Positions 44,118 to 52,927 of a DNA stretch of 64,000 nt are shown here, piece after piece. The notes under the pieces were generated by a model that did not search any database, was not told the DNA's origin, and saw only the letters and a list, made by a program, of their open reading frames with translations. Position 1 is the stretch's first letter, and the number at the start of each line of letters is the position of its first letter. Position numbers and translations under genes: made by a program. The stretch comes from an uncultured delta proteobacterium (GTDB lineage Bacteria > Desulfobacterota > Desulfovibrionia > Desulfovibrionales > Desulfovibrionaceae), in the NCBI GenBank assembly GCA_900079685.1, contig LT599018.1, positions 365,012 through 429,011 of the forward strand. Reading direction: 5' to 3'.

Positions 44118-46261
44118 ATCGCGTGTTGCGCTACCGGGCTTGTTTTCAGGGACGACAGGTCAAGGATACCGCAAACATACTCTGTGAAGGGCTCGGTGAT
44201 TTCATCGTAGAGCTTCCAGGGTGGGGATTCCGTGGAGTACCGCCCGTAGGTCATATCGTCCTCGGCATGGCCTATGTACCGCTTGGCGGTTTTGAGTGGT
44301 ATGTTGTTCAGATCGCACCATTGCGCGATGGTGTCCCGGAAGCTGTGGAAGTCCTTTTTCCCGCCTTGCGCCGACGATAGCCCTATTGCTTTCCGGTAAT
44401 TGCCGTACCACTTGGAAGCGTTGTGGGAGAATCGTTTTGATGCGTCCTGCTTGCTCAGTTCCGGGAACAAGCGTCCTTTGTCGGCGCTATCGGTGGAGGC
44501 TTCCCGCTTTGCCGTTTCCAGCACATAGCCTATAAAGTTGAAGTCATGCACCAGGGCGGGCGAGAGAGGGATCAGGCGGGCGGAGGCCGGGTTTTTTATT
44601 GTTTGGTATGGCCTGCTAATGTGGGTATCCAGGCAGAAATGGCACTTCTGGCCGTGAGCGGCAACTGCTGTCCGTAACTCTTCGGCTTTGAGGGAGACTG
44701 CGGGCCGGGATTCCTTTGTCTCGGTATCGAATACCACGATATCTTCCGTGTGCAGTTGCGCCAGTTCTTCAATCCGCGCTCCGGTGAACAGGCCAAGCAA
44801 GGGAAGCCAGAAGCGGTGCGGCACAACATCGCCGGTCCGGTTGAATTGTGTCGCTTTATGGTACTTCGTGGGATTGAAGACAAGAAGCAAGTCTTCCCGG
44901 TTGTACGGGTCGCGGTGCTCATGGGCCTGCTTGTCCATTTTCACGTCAAGCAAGTCGGCAATTTTCGGGTTACTGTGGAATTCGTTACGAGCCGCCCAAT
45001 TGAGGAAGGCGGTTATTTGCTGAAAATGGTTGCGGATGGTTCCCGGTTGGATACGATCCGCCTCAGGTATCGCGCCGGACTTGGCCTGATCCATGAGTTT
45101 CGGGAAAGGAATATCTTTGTATTTTGGTCCCTTGTTTCTGTTTGTGGGCAATCCGAACAATATGGCCTTGTATTCGCGCATGTGTTCCGCCCGCAGTTTC
45201 CCAAGCGGAAACGTATTGTCCGGGTCGATGATCTCACGAAAAAGGTCAAATTTGTCCTGCTGTTTGTTGGCGGTATGGTCGCTCCATATCCGTTCCTGTA
45301 TCCGCTCGGCTCTGTACATGGCAATGGCGTCTGTCACGGTGAGAGAAGGTTCCGCCGTCTCTTCGCCGGAAGGTGAGGGGATGGGCGCGGCCTTCGTTGT
45401 GTCCTCAATCCTGATGCGGCGTTTTTCCCGGCGCTGTTCGGCTTTTGCCTCCAGGCGTTCCACTTCGGCGTCATATGTTTCAAAATTGCCTTGGACGGCC
45501 TGTTCCTGGATGTCATAGAAGGTGACGTTAGCTTTCATCATTTCCTGACACGCCTTGAGATATGCGGGGGAAGCGGCTGGCGGTTCCTTTTCAAACGCGG
45601 CGGCGGTTTCCGTTTGCTTATCGCAGACAACGGAATGGAAATACAATTGCTTGTCCGTGGCTTTGGCTATCCGCCCCAGACGGCGGGCCTTGAGGTCCGT
45701 GTGATAGATGGCTCTGAGCTTTCCGGCTGTTTCCGCGTTCGCCTGGGTTGAGTCGTGCAGATCGTCGCCGGTCTGGGTGTATTGCTGCCCAAGGTGGGCA
45801 TATTGCATGGCGAAGAGGTTTGACCCTTTGAGGGCGGCGAGGAGCCATGTTTCCGCTATGGCGCGAATTTCGTCATCCGTGAGGCTTTCAAGGCGTTGCC
45901 CTTCTATTCCCAGGCTGCCGGGGATAGGAGAAGCGGCGGCGGGGGATGTGCCCCCTTGTGAATCGGTCATTATCCTTTGTCCTGTGAGACTTTCAACCAC
46001 TTGCACGGAGCAGGATGTGCCCCGCGCGGGCGATTTTCTACCGTCGATGACGCCGGATGTAAACGCAAAAATTTCTTGCGCCGCTGCTGCCAGCCTCAGC
46101 GCATGAGTCTTGGCCTCGGTGACGGTTCGGCGTCCCAGGCTGCGGCGGTATTCGCGTTGGCCTAAATATCGTTGTAATTCAAGGGGGATGCGGATACGGA
46201 ATTGAAATCGCCCGGTGGGGAGCACGGCAAGATACGGGGTGCCTTTGGAATAAAAAGACAT
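44114..46261 (-). CDS. Tyrosine-type site-specific integrase of the tRNA-Ala island
   Basis: 715 residues, long for the family. N-terminal arm-binding and SAM-like regions (MSFYSKGTPYLAV, RFQFRIRIPLELQRYLG), a central variable insert, then the C-terminal catalytic domain: Arg in LFTGARIEELAQL, HSFRDTI (HxxR), and YIGHAEDDMTYGRYS with the nucleophilic Tyr. It starts 122 bp from the 3' end of tRNA-Ala and is coupled to an excisionase gene, the standard arrangement of an integrative element. Confidence 0.92.
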   Translation of the reverse strand: MSFYSKGTPYLAVLPTGRFQFRIRIPLELQRYLGQREYRRSLGRRTVTEAKTHALRLAAAAQEIFAFTSGVIDGRKSPARGTSCSVQVVESLTGQRIMTDSQGGTSPAAASPIPGSLGIEGQRLESLTDDEIRAIAETWLLAALKGSNLFAMQYAHLGQQYTQTGDDLHDSTQANAETAGKLRAIYHTDLKARRLGRIAKATDKQLYFHSVVCDKQTETAAAFEKEPPAASPAYLKACQEMMKANVTFYDIQEQAVQGNFETYDAEVERLEAKAEQRREKRRIRIEDTTKAAPIPSPSGEETAEPSLTVTDAIAMYRAERIQERIWSDHTANKQQDKFDLFREIIDPDNTFPLGKLRAEHMREYKAILFGLPTNRNKGPKYKDIPFPKLMDQAKSGAIPEADRIQPGTIRNHFQQITAFLNWAARNEFHSNPKIADLLDVKMDKQAHEHRDPYNREDLLLVFNPTKYHKATQFNRTGDVVPHRFWLPLLGLFTGARIEELAQLHTEDIVVFDTETKESRPAVSLKAEELRTAVAAHGQKCHFCLDTHISRPYQTIKNPASARLIPLSPALVHDFNFIGYVLETAKREASTDSADKGRLFPELSKQDASKRFSHNASKWYGNYRKAIGLSSAQGGKKDFHSFRDTIAQWCDLNNIPLKTAKRYIGHAEDDMTYGRYSTESPPWKLYDEITEPFTEYVCGILDLSSLKTSPVAQHAI

Positions 46262-46293
46262 GGCCTGCCCTTCCTGGAAGCGCCGATGGTTTC
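46228..46293 (+). repeat. 66-bp direct repeat, copy 2 (start of intact integrase)
   Basis: Identical to 36662-36727. It covers the first 11 codons of the integrase and 32 bp upstream. Confidence 0.92.
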
Positions 46294-46382
46294 ACGGCGT
46301 GTGACCCTTGTATGTGTCACACATGGCTTCCAGGCAGGACAGGCCATAAAAACGTGGGCTAAGCCCTCGATATTATTGACTC

Positions 46383-46458
46383 TGGTGGAGATGAGGGGGA
46401 TTGAACCCCTGGCCTCGGCGATGCGAACGCCGCGCTCTCCCAGCTGAGCTACATCCCC
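46383..46458 (-). tRNA. tRNA-Ala (anticodon CGC)
   Basis: 76 bases on the minus strand fold as a full cloverleaf: acceptor GGGGATG/CATCTCC, D arm GCTC/GAGC, anticodon stem CGGCG/CGCCG with loop TTCGCAT (anticodon CGC), T arm AGGGG-TTCAATC-CCCCT, and encoded CCA. It reads GCG codons. Its 3' end faces the integrase gene and is the presumed integration site. Confidence 0.95.
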
Positions 46459-46507
46459 AGAGAGAGGTGTGTATAGCGCTGTTTTTACCCCCTGGCAAGG
46501 GGAAAGT

Positions 46508-47689
46508 TCAGGAAAAAATCGTTTTTGTCAGCGTGCGCATCCGGTCTTCGTATGTATGCTCCGCCAGAATGTGCTCTTTCCAGGCCGCCGCCAGGTGCGA
46601 TTTTTCCGCCGGGTCTTTTGTGAAACGGGCTACCAGGGCCGGGATGGCGCCAGGGGCCGCGAACGTTACGGGAGCCGTCAGCTCTTCCGGGAAGAGGTCG
46701 AGGCCCCGGCATGCGTCCATGAGGCAGAACCCTCCGGCCGCCCAGACGTCGAAGTGGCGCTGGTTCAGGCCCTGGGGCAGGAGGAAGCTCATCATGTTCA
46801 GGGAAAAGGGGGCGTTCGCGTACACGGCGGCCAGTTGCGTGTAGTAATCCAGAGGCGGACAAAGCACCGGCGGCTTGGCGTTGCTTTTGCCGGACGGGAA
46901 CTGCCTGGCCCAGCCCTCGTCGCCGTAAATCGTCAGGCCGAGAGGCGCGGCCGCCTCCAGGCAGGCGGAGCGCCAGGCGAGGGACGATTCCTCCGCACCC
47001 AGTGCGGCCTTACGCGCGGCGCTGCCCGGCCAGAGGGGCGTGGCGCCGGTTTCCATCTCCAATTCTTCCAGCCACCAGAAAAAGTCGGTCCGCTGCCCGG
47101 CCCGCAGGCGGGTTTCAGCTTCATCCATAATGGCCTGCGGCACGCTTTGTCCCACAAAAAACCGTTCCTTGTCCGGGAACGCGGAACGGCCCACGAAAAC
47201 GAGCGGGGTGGCGTCGCCGCCCGCCTGCCGGGTTGTTTCGCGAGGGGAAAACACGGCCGGGTCCGTGGCCAGGGGGAGAAAGGAAACATGTTTCGCGCCG
47301 TGGGCCTCAAGGCCGGGGATAAAGCCGGGGTCCGTCACGAAAAGATGCGCGTCTTTCCAGAAGTCCGCGCGCAGCCCGGAAAGCAGATTCCAGGGATTGT
47401 CCACGCACCAGACCGCCACGAGAACGCCTTTTTCACGGAAGATGGCGGCGAGTTCGCCGAATTTGTCCAGTCCCTGGAAATTTATGCTAAGATACAGGGC
47501 AGGGTATGCGGCAAGCCCGGAACGCTCCGGCGGCAGGGCGAACAGTTTTCGCACGTTCGCCAATGAGAGAGCGTCAGCTTCCCAAGCTGAAACTCTGTGT
47601 CCCAGGCTTTCCAGGGCCCGGGCCGCTTCGCGCCAGATAAGGCGGTCACCGGCCCCCGGCGTGAGAATGACGGCTTTTTCCGCGCGCAT
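46508..47689 (-). CDS. Glycosyltransferase of the CgeB/DUF3880 type
   Basis: 393 residues. The N-terminal half has a GT-B like fold (VILTPGAGDRLIWREAARALESLGHRV, VLVAVWCVDNPWNLL, HVSFLPLATDPAVFSP), and the C-terminal half carries the CgeB-type segment (LAAVYANAPFSLNMMSFLLPQGLNQRHFDVWAAGGFCLMD). It should transfer a sugar to an envelope or flagellar acceptor (inference). AAGGAG supports the ATG at 47689. It is divergent from rlmE, with 58 bp between the start codons. Confidence 0.8.
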   Translation of the reverse strand: MRAEKAVILTPGAGDRLIWREAARALESLGHRVSAWEADALSLANVRKLFALPPERSGLAAYPALYLSINFQGLDKFGELAAIFREKGVLVAVWCVDNPWNLLSGLRADFWKDAHLFVTDPGFIPGLEAHGAKHVSFLPLATDPAVFSPRETTRQAGGDATPLVFVGRSAFPDKERFFVGQSVPQAIMDEAETRLRAGQRTDFFWWLEELEMETGATPLWPGSAARKAALGAEESSLAWRSACLEAAAPLGLTIYGDEGWARQFPSGKSNAKPPVLCPPLDYYTQLAAVYANAPFSLNMMSFLLPQGLNQRHFDVWAAGGFCLMDACRGLDLFPEELTAPVTFAAPGAIPALVARFTKDPAEKSHLAAAWKEHILAEHTYEDRMRTLTKTIFS

Positions 47690-47747
47690 GGTGCTCCTTG
47701 GCGTTATCCGGAATTTGGTATATATAGGCTCGGGAGCGGACGGAGTC

Positions 47748-48410
47748 ATGAAAAAGTATAGAGATTACTTCTTTTTAAAGGCCAAGCGGGAGAACTATCC
47801 CGCTCGGTCCGTCTACAAGCTCAAGGAGATCGCCAAGCGGTTCCCCGGCACGTTCAAGCCGGGCATGCGCGTGCTCGATCTCGGCGCCGCTCCCGGTTCC
47901 TGGATGCTCGGCGCGGCGGAAATGATCGGCCCCGCAGGGTCGATTCTCGGCGCGGATATCCAGGACACGGACACTTCCTTCCCGGCGAATGTAACCTTTA
48001 TGCGGGAAGATGTCTTCAACCGGAGCGAGGCTTTTGCGGCGGAACTCGCCGCCCGCGCGCCGTTCCACGTGGTCATGTCGGACATGGCCCCGAGCACCAC
48101 CGGCCATCGCGGCACGGACCAGGCCCGCTCGGCCCTGTTGTACGAGGAAGCGCTTGAGGTTGCAAAGCAGTACCTCGCGCCCGGCGGGAGCTTCATCGTC
48201 AAAGTTTTTCTGGGGCCGGACGTGCACGCCTACATGAAGGCCATGCGCGCCTGCTTCACCACGGTCAAGAGTTTCAAGCCGCAGAGTTCGCGCTCGGAAA
48301 GCATGGAAACATTTTATATCGGCCTCGGTTTCCGAAACCTTCCTCCCCACGATCCGGGAGGCGAGAAGGGCGGCGCGGCGAAAGCAGACTCTGGGGCAAT
48401 GAATACGTGA
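47748..48410 (+). CDS. rlmE: 23S rRNA 2'-O-methyltransferase RlmE (FtsJ/RrmJ)
   Basis: 220 residues. SAM-binding motif VLDLGAAPGSWMLGA and the K-D-K-E tetrad: Lys in PARSVYKLKEI region, Asp in VVMSDMAPSTTG, Lys in FIVKVF, Glu in SMETFYIG. It methylates U2552 of 23S rRNA. The start at 47748 (KKYRDYFFLKAKRENY) matches the family; longer upstream frames are antisense to the glycosyltransferase. Confidence 0.95.
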   Translation: MKKYRDYFFLKAKRENYPARSVYKLKEIAKRFPGTFKPGMRVLDLGAAPGSWMLGAAEMIGPAGSILGADIQDTDTSFPANVTFMREDVFNRSEAFAAELAARAPFHVVMSDMAPSTTGHRGTDQARSALLYEEALEVAKQYLAPGGSFIVKVFLGPDVHAYMKAMRACFTTVKSFKPQSSRSESMETFYIGLGFRNLPPHDPGGEKGGAAKADSGAMNT

Positions 48411-48455
48411 ACAGACACCCGCTGCCGGCGGGGAAAAGAATATTCGGGAGTCGAC

Positions 48456-49202
48456 ATGGCTGGACATAGTAAATGGAAAACCACCAAGTACCGTAAAGGC
48501 GCTCAGGATGCCAAGCGCGGCAAAGCCTTCACCAAGGCGGCCAAGGAAATCATCATCGCGGCCAAGGGCGGGGGCGATCCCAGCTACAACGCCCGGTTGC
48601 GCACGGCCATTGCAGCGGCCAAGGCCGTGAACCTGCCCAAGGACAGAATCGATTCCGCCATCCGCAAGGGCACTGGCGAGGAAGCGGGCGGCGATCTGTT
48701 CGAAATCATGTACGAAGGCTACGGGCCAAACGGTATCGCTGTACTGGTGGAAACCGCCACGGACAACAGAAACCGCACGGTTGCCGAAATCCGGCATATT
48801 TTCATGAAGGCCGGCGGGTCCATGGGCGAATCCGGCTGCGTGGCCTGGATGTTCGACAGAAAAGGCGTGATCGCGTTCGACAAGGCCAAATACACCGAGG
48901 ACCAGCTGATGGAAATCGGCCTGGAAGCCGGAGCCGAGGATATCAGCGACGAGGGCGACACCTGGGAAGTGCACACGGCCTTTGAAGATTTCAACGCCGT
49001 GCAGCAGGCGTTTGAAGCCGCCGGGTTCGAGCCGTCGGAAGTCACCGTGTCCATGATCCCCAAAACCTCCATTGAAGTGGATGCCACTGTCGGCCGCAAG
49101 ATCATGAACCTTGTGGAAAACCTTGAGGACAACGACGACGTGCAGAACGTCTACGCCAACTTCGACATGAGCGACGAGGTCCTGGCCGAGCTGGAAGGCT
49201 GA
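48456..49202 (+). CDS. yebC: YebC/PmpR family protein
   Basis: 248 residues, opening [23 protein letters not shown], the family hallmark, with [21 protein letters not shown] in the middle and an acidic C terminus ([16 protein letters not shown]). YebC proteins act as DNA-binding regulators and more recently are reported to relieve ribosome stalling at proline stretches. Its stop overlaps the ruvC start by one base (TGATG). GGGAG precedes the ATG. Confidence 0.96.
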   Translation: MAGHSKWKTTKYRKGAQDAKRGKAFTKAAKEIIIAAKGGGDPSYNARLRTAIAAAKAVNLPKDRIDSAIRKGTGEEAGGDLFEIMYEGYGPNGIAVLVETATDNRNRTVAEIRHIFMKAGGSMGESGCVAWMFDRKGVIAFDKAKYTEDQLMEIGLEAGAEDISDEGDTWEVHTAFEDFNAVQQAFEAAGFEPSEVTVSMIPKTSIEVDATVGRKIMNLVENLEDNDDVQNVYANFDMSDEVLAELEG

Positions 49203-49714
49203 TGCGGACCGGGGCCGCCGTACCCGGCGTGACGGTTCTGGGAATAGACCCCGGATCGCAATGCCTGGGCTGGGGCGTGGTGCGCGAGGAATCCGGCGTG
49301 CTGCGGCTCCTGGGTTGCGGCACGATCCGCCCCAAAAGCGAAGTGTTCGAGCAGCGGCTCGGCGAGATATTCAGCGCCCTGACCGCCGTGATCCGGCAAT
49401 ATGCCCCGGACGAGGCGGCCGTTGAAAACGTGTTCGTGCAAAAAAACGTGATCAGCGCGCTGAAGCTGGGCCAGGCGCGCGGCGCGGCCATTGCCGCCTG
49501 CGCGGCGGCGGAATTGCCCGTCATCGGGTACGAGCCCGCGCTGATCAAAAAAAGCTTGGTGGGCAACGGCCGGGCGGAAAAGTCCCAGGTCAGTTTCATG
49601 GTCGGGCGCATTCTTAACGTCAAGCCCACCTGGGCCGTGGATGCCGGCGACGCCCTCGGCTGCGCCGTCTGCCACTGCAACATGCGCCGCATGCAACGCT
49701 TGGCGGGTATGTAA
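49202..49714 (+). CDS. ruvC: Holliday junction endonuclease RuvC
   Basis: 170 residues. Catalytic acids: Asp in LGIDPGSQCLGWG, Glu in AAVENVFVQKN, and the terminal Asp pair in DAGDALGCAVCH. It cuts Holliday junctions bound by RuvAB. Typical length. It is followed by long hairpins before ruvA. Confidence 0.96.
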   Translation: MRTGAAVPGVTVLGIDPGSQCLGWGVVREESGVLRLLGCGTIRPKSEVFEQRLGEIFSALTAVIRQYAPDEAAVENVFVQKNVISALKLGQARGAAIAACAAAELPVIGYEPALIKKSLVGNGRAEKSQVSFMVGRILNVKPTWAVDAGDALGCAVCHCNMRRMQRLAGM

Positions 49715-49716
49715 CG

Positions 49717-49766
49717 CCGGGGGAAGGAGAAACCTTTCTTGGAAGAAAGGTTTCTCCTTCCCCCGG
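49717..49766. repeat. Perfect 24-bp inverted repeat after ruvC
   Basis: Arms 49717-49740 and 49743-49766 are exact complements around a 2-base loop, built from CCGGGGGAAGGAGAAACC and TTTCTT. It starts 2 bp after the ruvC stop and can act as a terminator-like or mRNA-stabilising hairpin. Related hairpins lie at 49873-49929 and 51637-51691. Confidence 0.9.
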
Positions 49767-49778
49767 ACCCCCATCCTC

Positions 49779-49929
49779 TTCCAAAGAACTTCAATGGGGG
49801 GAATGGGGGGGATATCATTATATATGGCCTCCTCCCCCATTGAAAAGGTTTGGAAGATAGGGGAGAGGGGGTGCGGGGGAGAGGGGGAAGAAACCTTTCC
49901 TTAAAAGGTTTCTTCCCCCTCTCCCCCGC
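49779..49929. repeat. Extragenic hairpin element, copy 1 (before ruvA)
   Basis: Contains CGAAAAGG-like text (GAAAAGGTTTGGAA, 49839-49852), purine tracts, and a perfect hairpin with 26-bp arms (49873-49898, 49904-49929). The same order of parts recurs at 51590-51697 before thyX, so it is a repeated element rather than a one-off terminator. Confidence 0.85.
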
Positions 49930-49942
49930 AAAGGCTAACCTC

Positions 49943-50551
49943 ATGATCGCGTATGTTGAAGGGCGGCTTGCGGAAGTGATGGAAGACGCCTGCCTGCTGG
50001 TTACCAGCGGCGGGGTCGGGTACGAGATCGCCATGCCGGGGCATTTTTTGTCCCGCCTTCCCGGCCGGGGTGAGCAGGTTTTCTGCTACACGGTGACGGT
50101 CGTGCGCGAGGACGCGTTGGAACTGTACGGCTTTGCGACGTGGGACGAGCGGCAGACCTTCATCACGCTCACCAGCATATCGCGCATCGGGGCCAAGACG
50201 GCTTTGTCCATTCTGACGGTGTTCCGGCCGGACGACTTGCGCGAGCTGGTGGCCGGGGATGACGTGGCCTCGCTGACGCGTGTGCCGGGCATCGGCAAGA
50301 AGACCGCGCAGCAGCTGTTCCTGGAACTGAAATACAAACTGAAGATGGACACGGCCGTCATATTGCCGGCCATGGCGCTGGGAGCCGCCGGGTCCGTGGC
50401 CCGCGACGGTGTGGCGGGCCTGGTCAATTTGGGATATGCGGAAGAAGAAGCGGCCCGCGTGGTCAAGACCATCCTCAAGGACGAGCCGGATCTGGACGTG
50501 AGCGCCTTGTTGCGGGCGGCGCTCAAAGCTTTGGGTAAAGGCAGAACATGA
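49943..50551 (+). CDS. ruvA: Holliday junction branch migration protein RuvA
   Basis: 202 residues. OB-fold start [20 protein letters not shown], the helix-hairpin-helix pair ([15 protein letters not shown] and [19 protein letters not shown]), and the C-terminal UBA-like domain III ([20 protein letters not shown]). It binds four-way junctions and loads RuvB. The ATG at 49943 matches the family; earlier in-frame sequence belongs to the hairpin element. The stop overlaps ruvB by 4 bp. Confidence 0.95.
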   Translation: MIAYVEGRLAEVMEDACLLVTSGGVGYEIAMPGHFLSRLPGRGEQVFCYTVTVVREDALELYGFATWDERQTFITLTSISRIGAKTALSILTVFRPDDLRELVAGDDVASLTRVPGIGKKTAQQLFLELKYKLKMDTAVILPAMALGAAGSVARDGVAGLVNLGYAEEEAARVVKTILKDEPDLDVSALLRAALKALGKGRT

Positions 50552-51567
50552 TAAGCGACGACCCCTTTGGCCCTTTCCCGCATGCCGGGGAAGAAAAAAG
50601 CGTGTTTGAGGGCAAATCCCGCGCGGATGATTCCGTGCGCCCCGCGACGCTGGACGACTTCATCGGCCACGACGATCTGCGGGCAAACCTGCGGGTCTAT
50701 CTGCAGGCCGCGAGAGAACGGGGCAAGGCCCTGGACCACACGCTGTTTTTCGGCAATCCGGGCCTCGGCAAGACGACGTTGGCGCAGATCATGGCGTCCG
50801 AACTCGGGGTCAATATGGTGTCTACCTCCGGCCCGGTGCTGGAACGCAGCGGGGATTTGGCCGCCATCCTGACCAATTTGTCCCGCAACGACATCCTGTT
50901 CGTGGATGAAATCCACCGGTTGCCCATCTCGGTTGAGGAAGTGCTGTACCCGGCCATGGAGGATTTCAAACTCGATCTTGTCATCGGCCAGGGGCCGGGC
51001 GCCCGGACGGTGAAGATAGACGTGGAGCCCTTTACCCTGGTCGGCGCGACCACGCGGTACGGGCTCTTGTCCTCCCCGCTGCGCGACCGGTTCGGCATCA
51101 CCCTGCGGCTGGAATTTTACTCTCCGGAAGAACTGGCCCGGATCGTCACGCGCACCTCCCGTATTTTGAACGTGCCGCTGACGGAAGAGGGCGCCTTTGA
51201 GATCGGCCGCCGCTCGCGCGGAACGCCGCGCATCGCCAACCGGCTGCTGCGGCGGGTGCGGGATTTTTGCACCGTGCACTGCAGGGAAACCGTGGGCGCG
51301 GAGGAGGCGAACCACGCGCTGTCACGGATGGACGTGGACGATGCGGGGCTGGACCAGTTGGACAGAAAGCTGCTGTCCGTCATCATCGAGCACTACGGCG
51401 GCGGCCCGGTGGGGTTGAAGACCCTGGCCGTGGCCTGCTCCGAGGACGTGCGCACGATCGAGGAAATTTACGAACCGTACCTCATCCAGTGCGGGTTCCT
51501 GAAACGGACCCCGCAAGGGCGCGTGGCCACCTCCAGGGCTTACCGCCATATGAATTTGTTAGGCTAA
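50548..51567 (+). CDS. ruvB: Holliday junction helicase RuvB
   Basis: 339 residues. Seen: [18 protein letters not shown], Walker [15 protein letters not shown], Walker [11 protein letters not shown], arginine-finger segment [18 protein letters not shown], and the C-terminal winged helix ending [15 protein letters not shown]. The hexameric motor drives branch migration with RuvA. Overlaps ruvA by ATGA. Confidence 0.97.
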   Translation: MISDDPFGPFPHAGEEKSVFEGKSRADDSVRPATLDDFIGHDDLRANLRVYLQAARERGKALDHTLFFGNPGLGKTTLAQIMASELGVNMVSTSGPVLERSGDLAAILTNLSRNDILFVDEIHRLPISVEEVLYPAMEDFKLDLVIGQGPGARTVKIDVEPFTLVGATTRYGLLSSPLRDRFGITLRLEFYSPEELARIVTRTSRILNVPLTEEGAFEIGRRSRGTPRIANRLLRRVRDFCTVHCRETVGAEEANHALSRMDVDDAGLDQLDRKLLSVIIEHYGGGPVGLKTLAVACSEDVRTIEEIYEPYLIQCGFLKRTPQGRVATSRAYRHMNLLG

Positions 51568-51589
51568 CCAAAGAATACAGTATGAATAA

Positions 51590-51697
51590 CACCTCTCTCC
51601 CTTATCGAAAAGGTTTGGAAATAGGGGAGGGGGAGCGCGAGGGGGAGGGGGAAAAACCTTTCCTCAAAAGGTTTTTCCCCCTCCCCCTCGCATAAGG
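51590..51697. repeat. Extragenic hairpin element, copy 2 (before thyX)
   Basis: CTTATCGAAAAGGTTTGGAA, a purine tract, then a hairpin with perfect 25-bp arms (51637-51661, 51667-51691). Same arrangement as 49779-49929 with base differences matched on both arms, so the hairpin itself is conserved. Confidence 0.87.
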
Positions 51698-51704
51698 ACC
51701 AGCC

Positions 51705-52436
51705 ATGCCTGAGACGACGATGCGGGTGGAGCTTCTTGCGCACACCCCGGACCCTTTGGCGCTGATTTACGCGGCTTTCCGGCAGTGTTACCACGCGGGA
51801 TTTGTCGCCGACATGTGGCCGAAACTCCTGGCAGGGGAGATTTCCTTCGCCAAACAGGGCGAATTTGTGGAATCCGTGATGGAATCGGGCCATGTGAGCC
51901 CGATCGAGCATGTGAGCTTCACTTTCGCCGTTTCCGGCGTTTCGCGGGCGCTGACGCACCAACTCGTGCGGCACCGCATGGCGTCGTATTCCCAGCAGAG
52001 CCAGCGGTACGTGGACGGCAGCGCCTTCGAGCACATTCTGCCGCCGGCCATCGCCGGGAACGAGGCCGCGAAAATGCGTTTTCTCGCCTGCATGGATGAA
52101 ATCGGCAACGCATACCGCGACATCAAAGCCATTTTGGAGGCGTCGGGCAGGACCGGGTCCACCGCGAACGAGGACGCCCGCTTCGTTCTGCCCCAGGCGG
52201 CGGCCAGCCGGATTGTGGTTTCCATGAACTGCCGGAGCCTTCTGAATTTCTTCGAACACCGCTGCTGCACGCGCGCGCAGTGGGAAATCCGGGCCATGGC
52301 GGATAGAATGCTTGCCCTGTGCCGCGAGGCGCTGCCCGTTGTGTTCCGGCATGCGGGAGCGCGGTGCGAACGGCTCGGATTTTGCCCCGAGGGGGAAAAA
52401 TTCACGTGTGGAAGATACCCCTTACCGGATAAATAA
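51705..52436 (+). CDS. thyX: Flavin-dependent thymidylate synthase ThyX
   Basis: 243 residues with the ThyX motif RHRMASYSQQSQRYV (RHRxxSxNxxSxR pattern with Ser in place of Asn), and the C-terminal MNCRSLLNFFEHRCCTRAQWEIR segment. It makes dTMP from dUMP using methylenetetrahydrofolate and FADH2. It follows ruvB after a hairpin element and ends at an intrinsic terminator. Confidence 0.95.
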   Translation: MPETTMRVELLAHTPDPLALIYAAFRQCYHAGFVADMWPKLLAGEISFAKQGEFVESVMESGHVSPIEHVSFTFAVSGVSRALTHQLVRHRMASYSQQSQRYVDGSAFEHILPPAIAGNEAAKMRFLACMDEIGNAYRDIKAILEASGRTGSTANEDARFVLPQAAASRIVVSMNCRSLLNFFEHRCCTRAQWEIRAMADRMLALCREALPVVFRHAGARCERLGFCPEGEKFTCGRYPLPDK

Positions 52437-52457
52437 GAATTTTCGCTGATTTTTAGG

Positions 52458-52501
52458 AAACGTGGAGCGCAGGGCCGGAAAACGGGCAGCGCTCCACGTT
52501 T
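52458..52501 (+). terminator. Intrinsic terminator after thyX
   Basis: 13-bp stem AAACGTGGAGCGC / GCGCTCCACGTTT (52458-52470, 52489-52501) with an 18-base loop and TTTTG after it. Confidence 0.8.
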
Positions 52502-52639
52502 TGTATGTCCGGTAGGCTTATGTCAATATAGTTAATTATAACAAGAGATAGTAGGGATGGTGCGCGGGCGTTCCGTTGAGAGGAAGGTTAACTTTTACCG
52601 GTACTTTGCGCCTTGTTGAAAAAAATGAGAGTATAGGGG

Positions 52640-52900
52640 TGCCGTCAAGTGAGAAATTTGGCGTAAAATTGCAAAAAAAGGCAAAAACAAAAAACAACTT
52701 TGTGAATATTTTTTTTGCGTAAAGCTGAAAAAACGCTTGCTTTTAGCAAAGGGTAGAGGCCTCAGCCTCTTACACAGTGACCGTCGTTACTTGTTATTGT
52801 GAAAAAATATGTTATTTCAAGATATTATAATACAGCACCGTTTGTGTAAACGGAACGTTCGCTCCCAGCCGGAACACCAGGAAACCCACCTTGAGCGTTC
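52640..52900. other. AT-rich region upstream of dnaA with DnaA-box-like sites
   Basis: The 491-bp gap before dnaA turns sharply AT-rich. TTTTTCACA on the minus strand (52798-52806) fits the box consensus TTWTNCACA; ATATTCACA, TCTTACACA and GTTTACACA nearby differ by one base. TATAAT at 52826-52831 could be the dnaA -10. It may be an autoregulatory promoter or an origin; the following gene is not dnaN, so an origin is uncertain. Confidence 0.4.
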
Positions 52901-52927
52901 ACCCCGTTCTCCATTACAACTGCCCAC

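Noticed and set aside
46162-46347. Small minus-strand frame upstream of the integrase
   Set aside because: Runs through the 66-bp repeat in another frame; no ribosome site, no conservation signal.
49717-51691. CRISPR array
   Set aside because: Repeats are long self-complementary hairpins in intergenic gaps, not regularly spaced short repeats with unique spacers; no cas genes.
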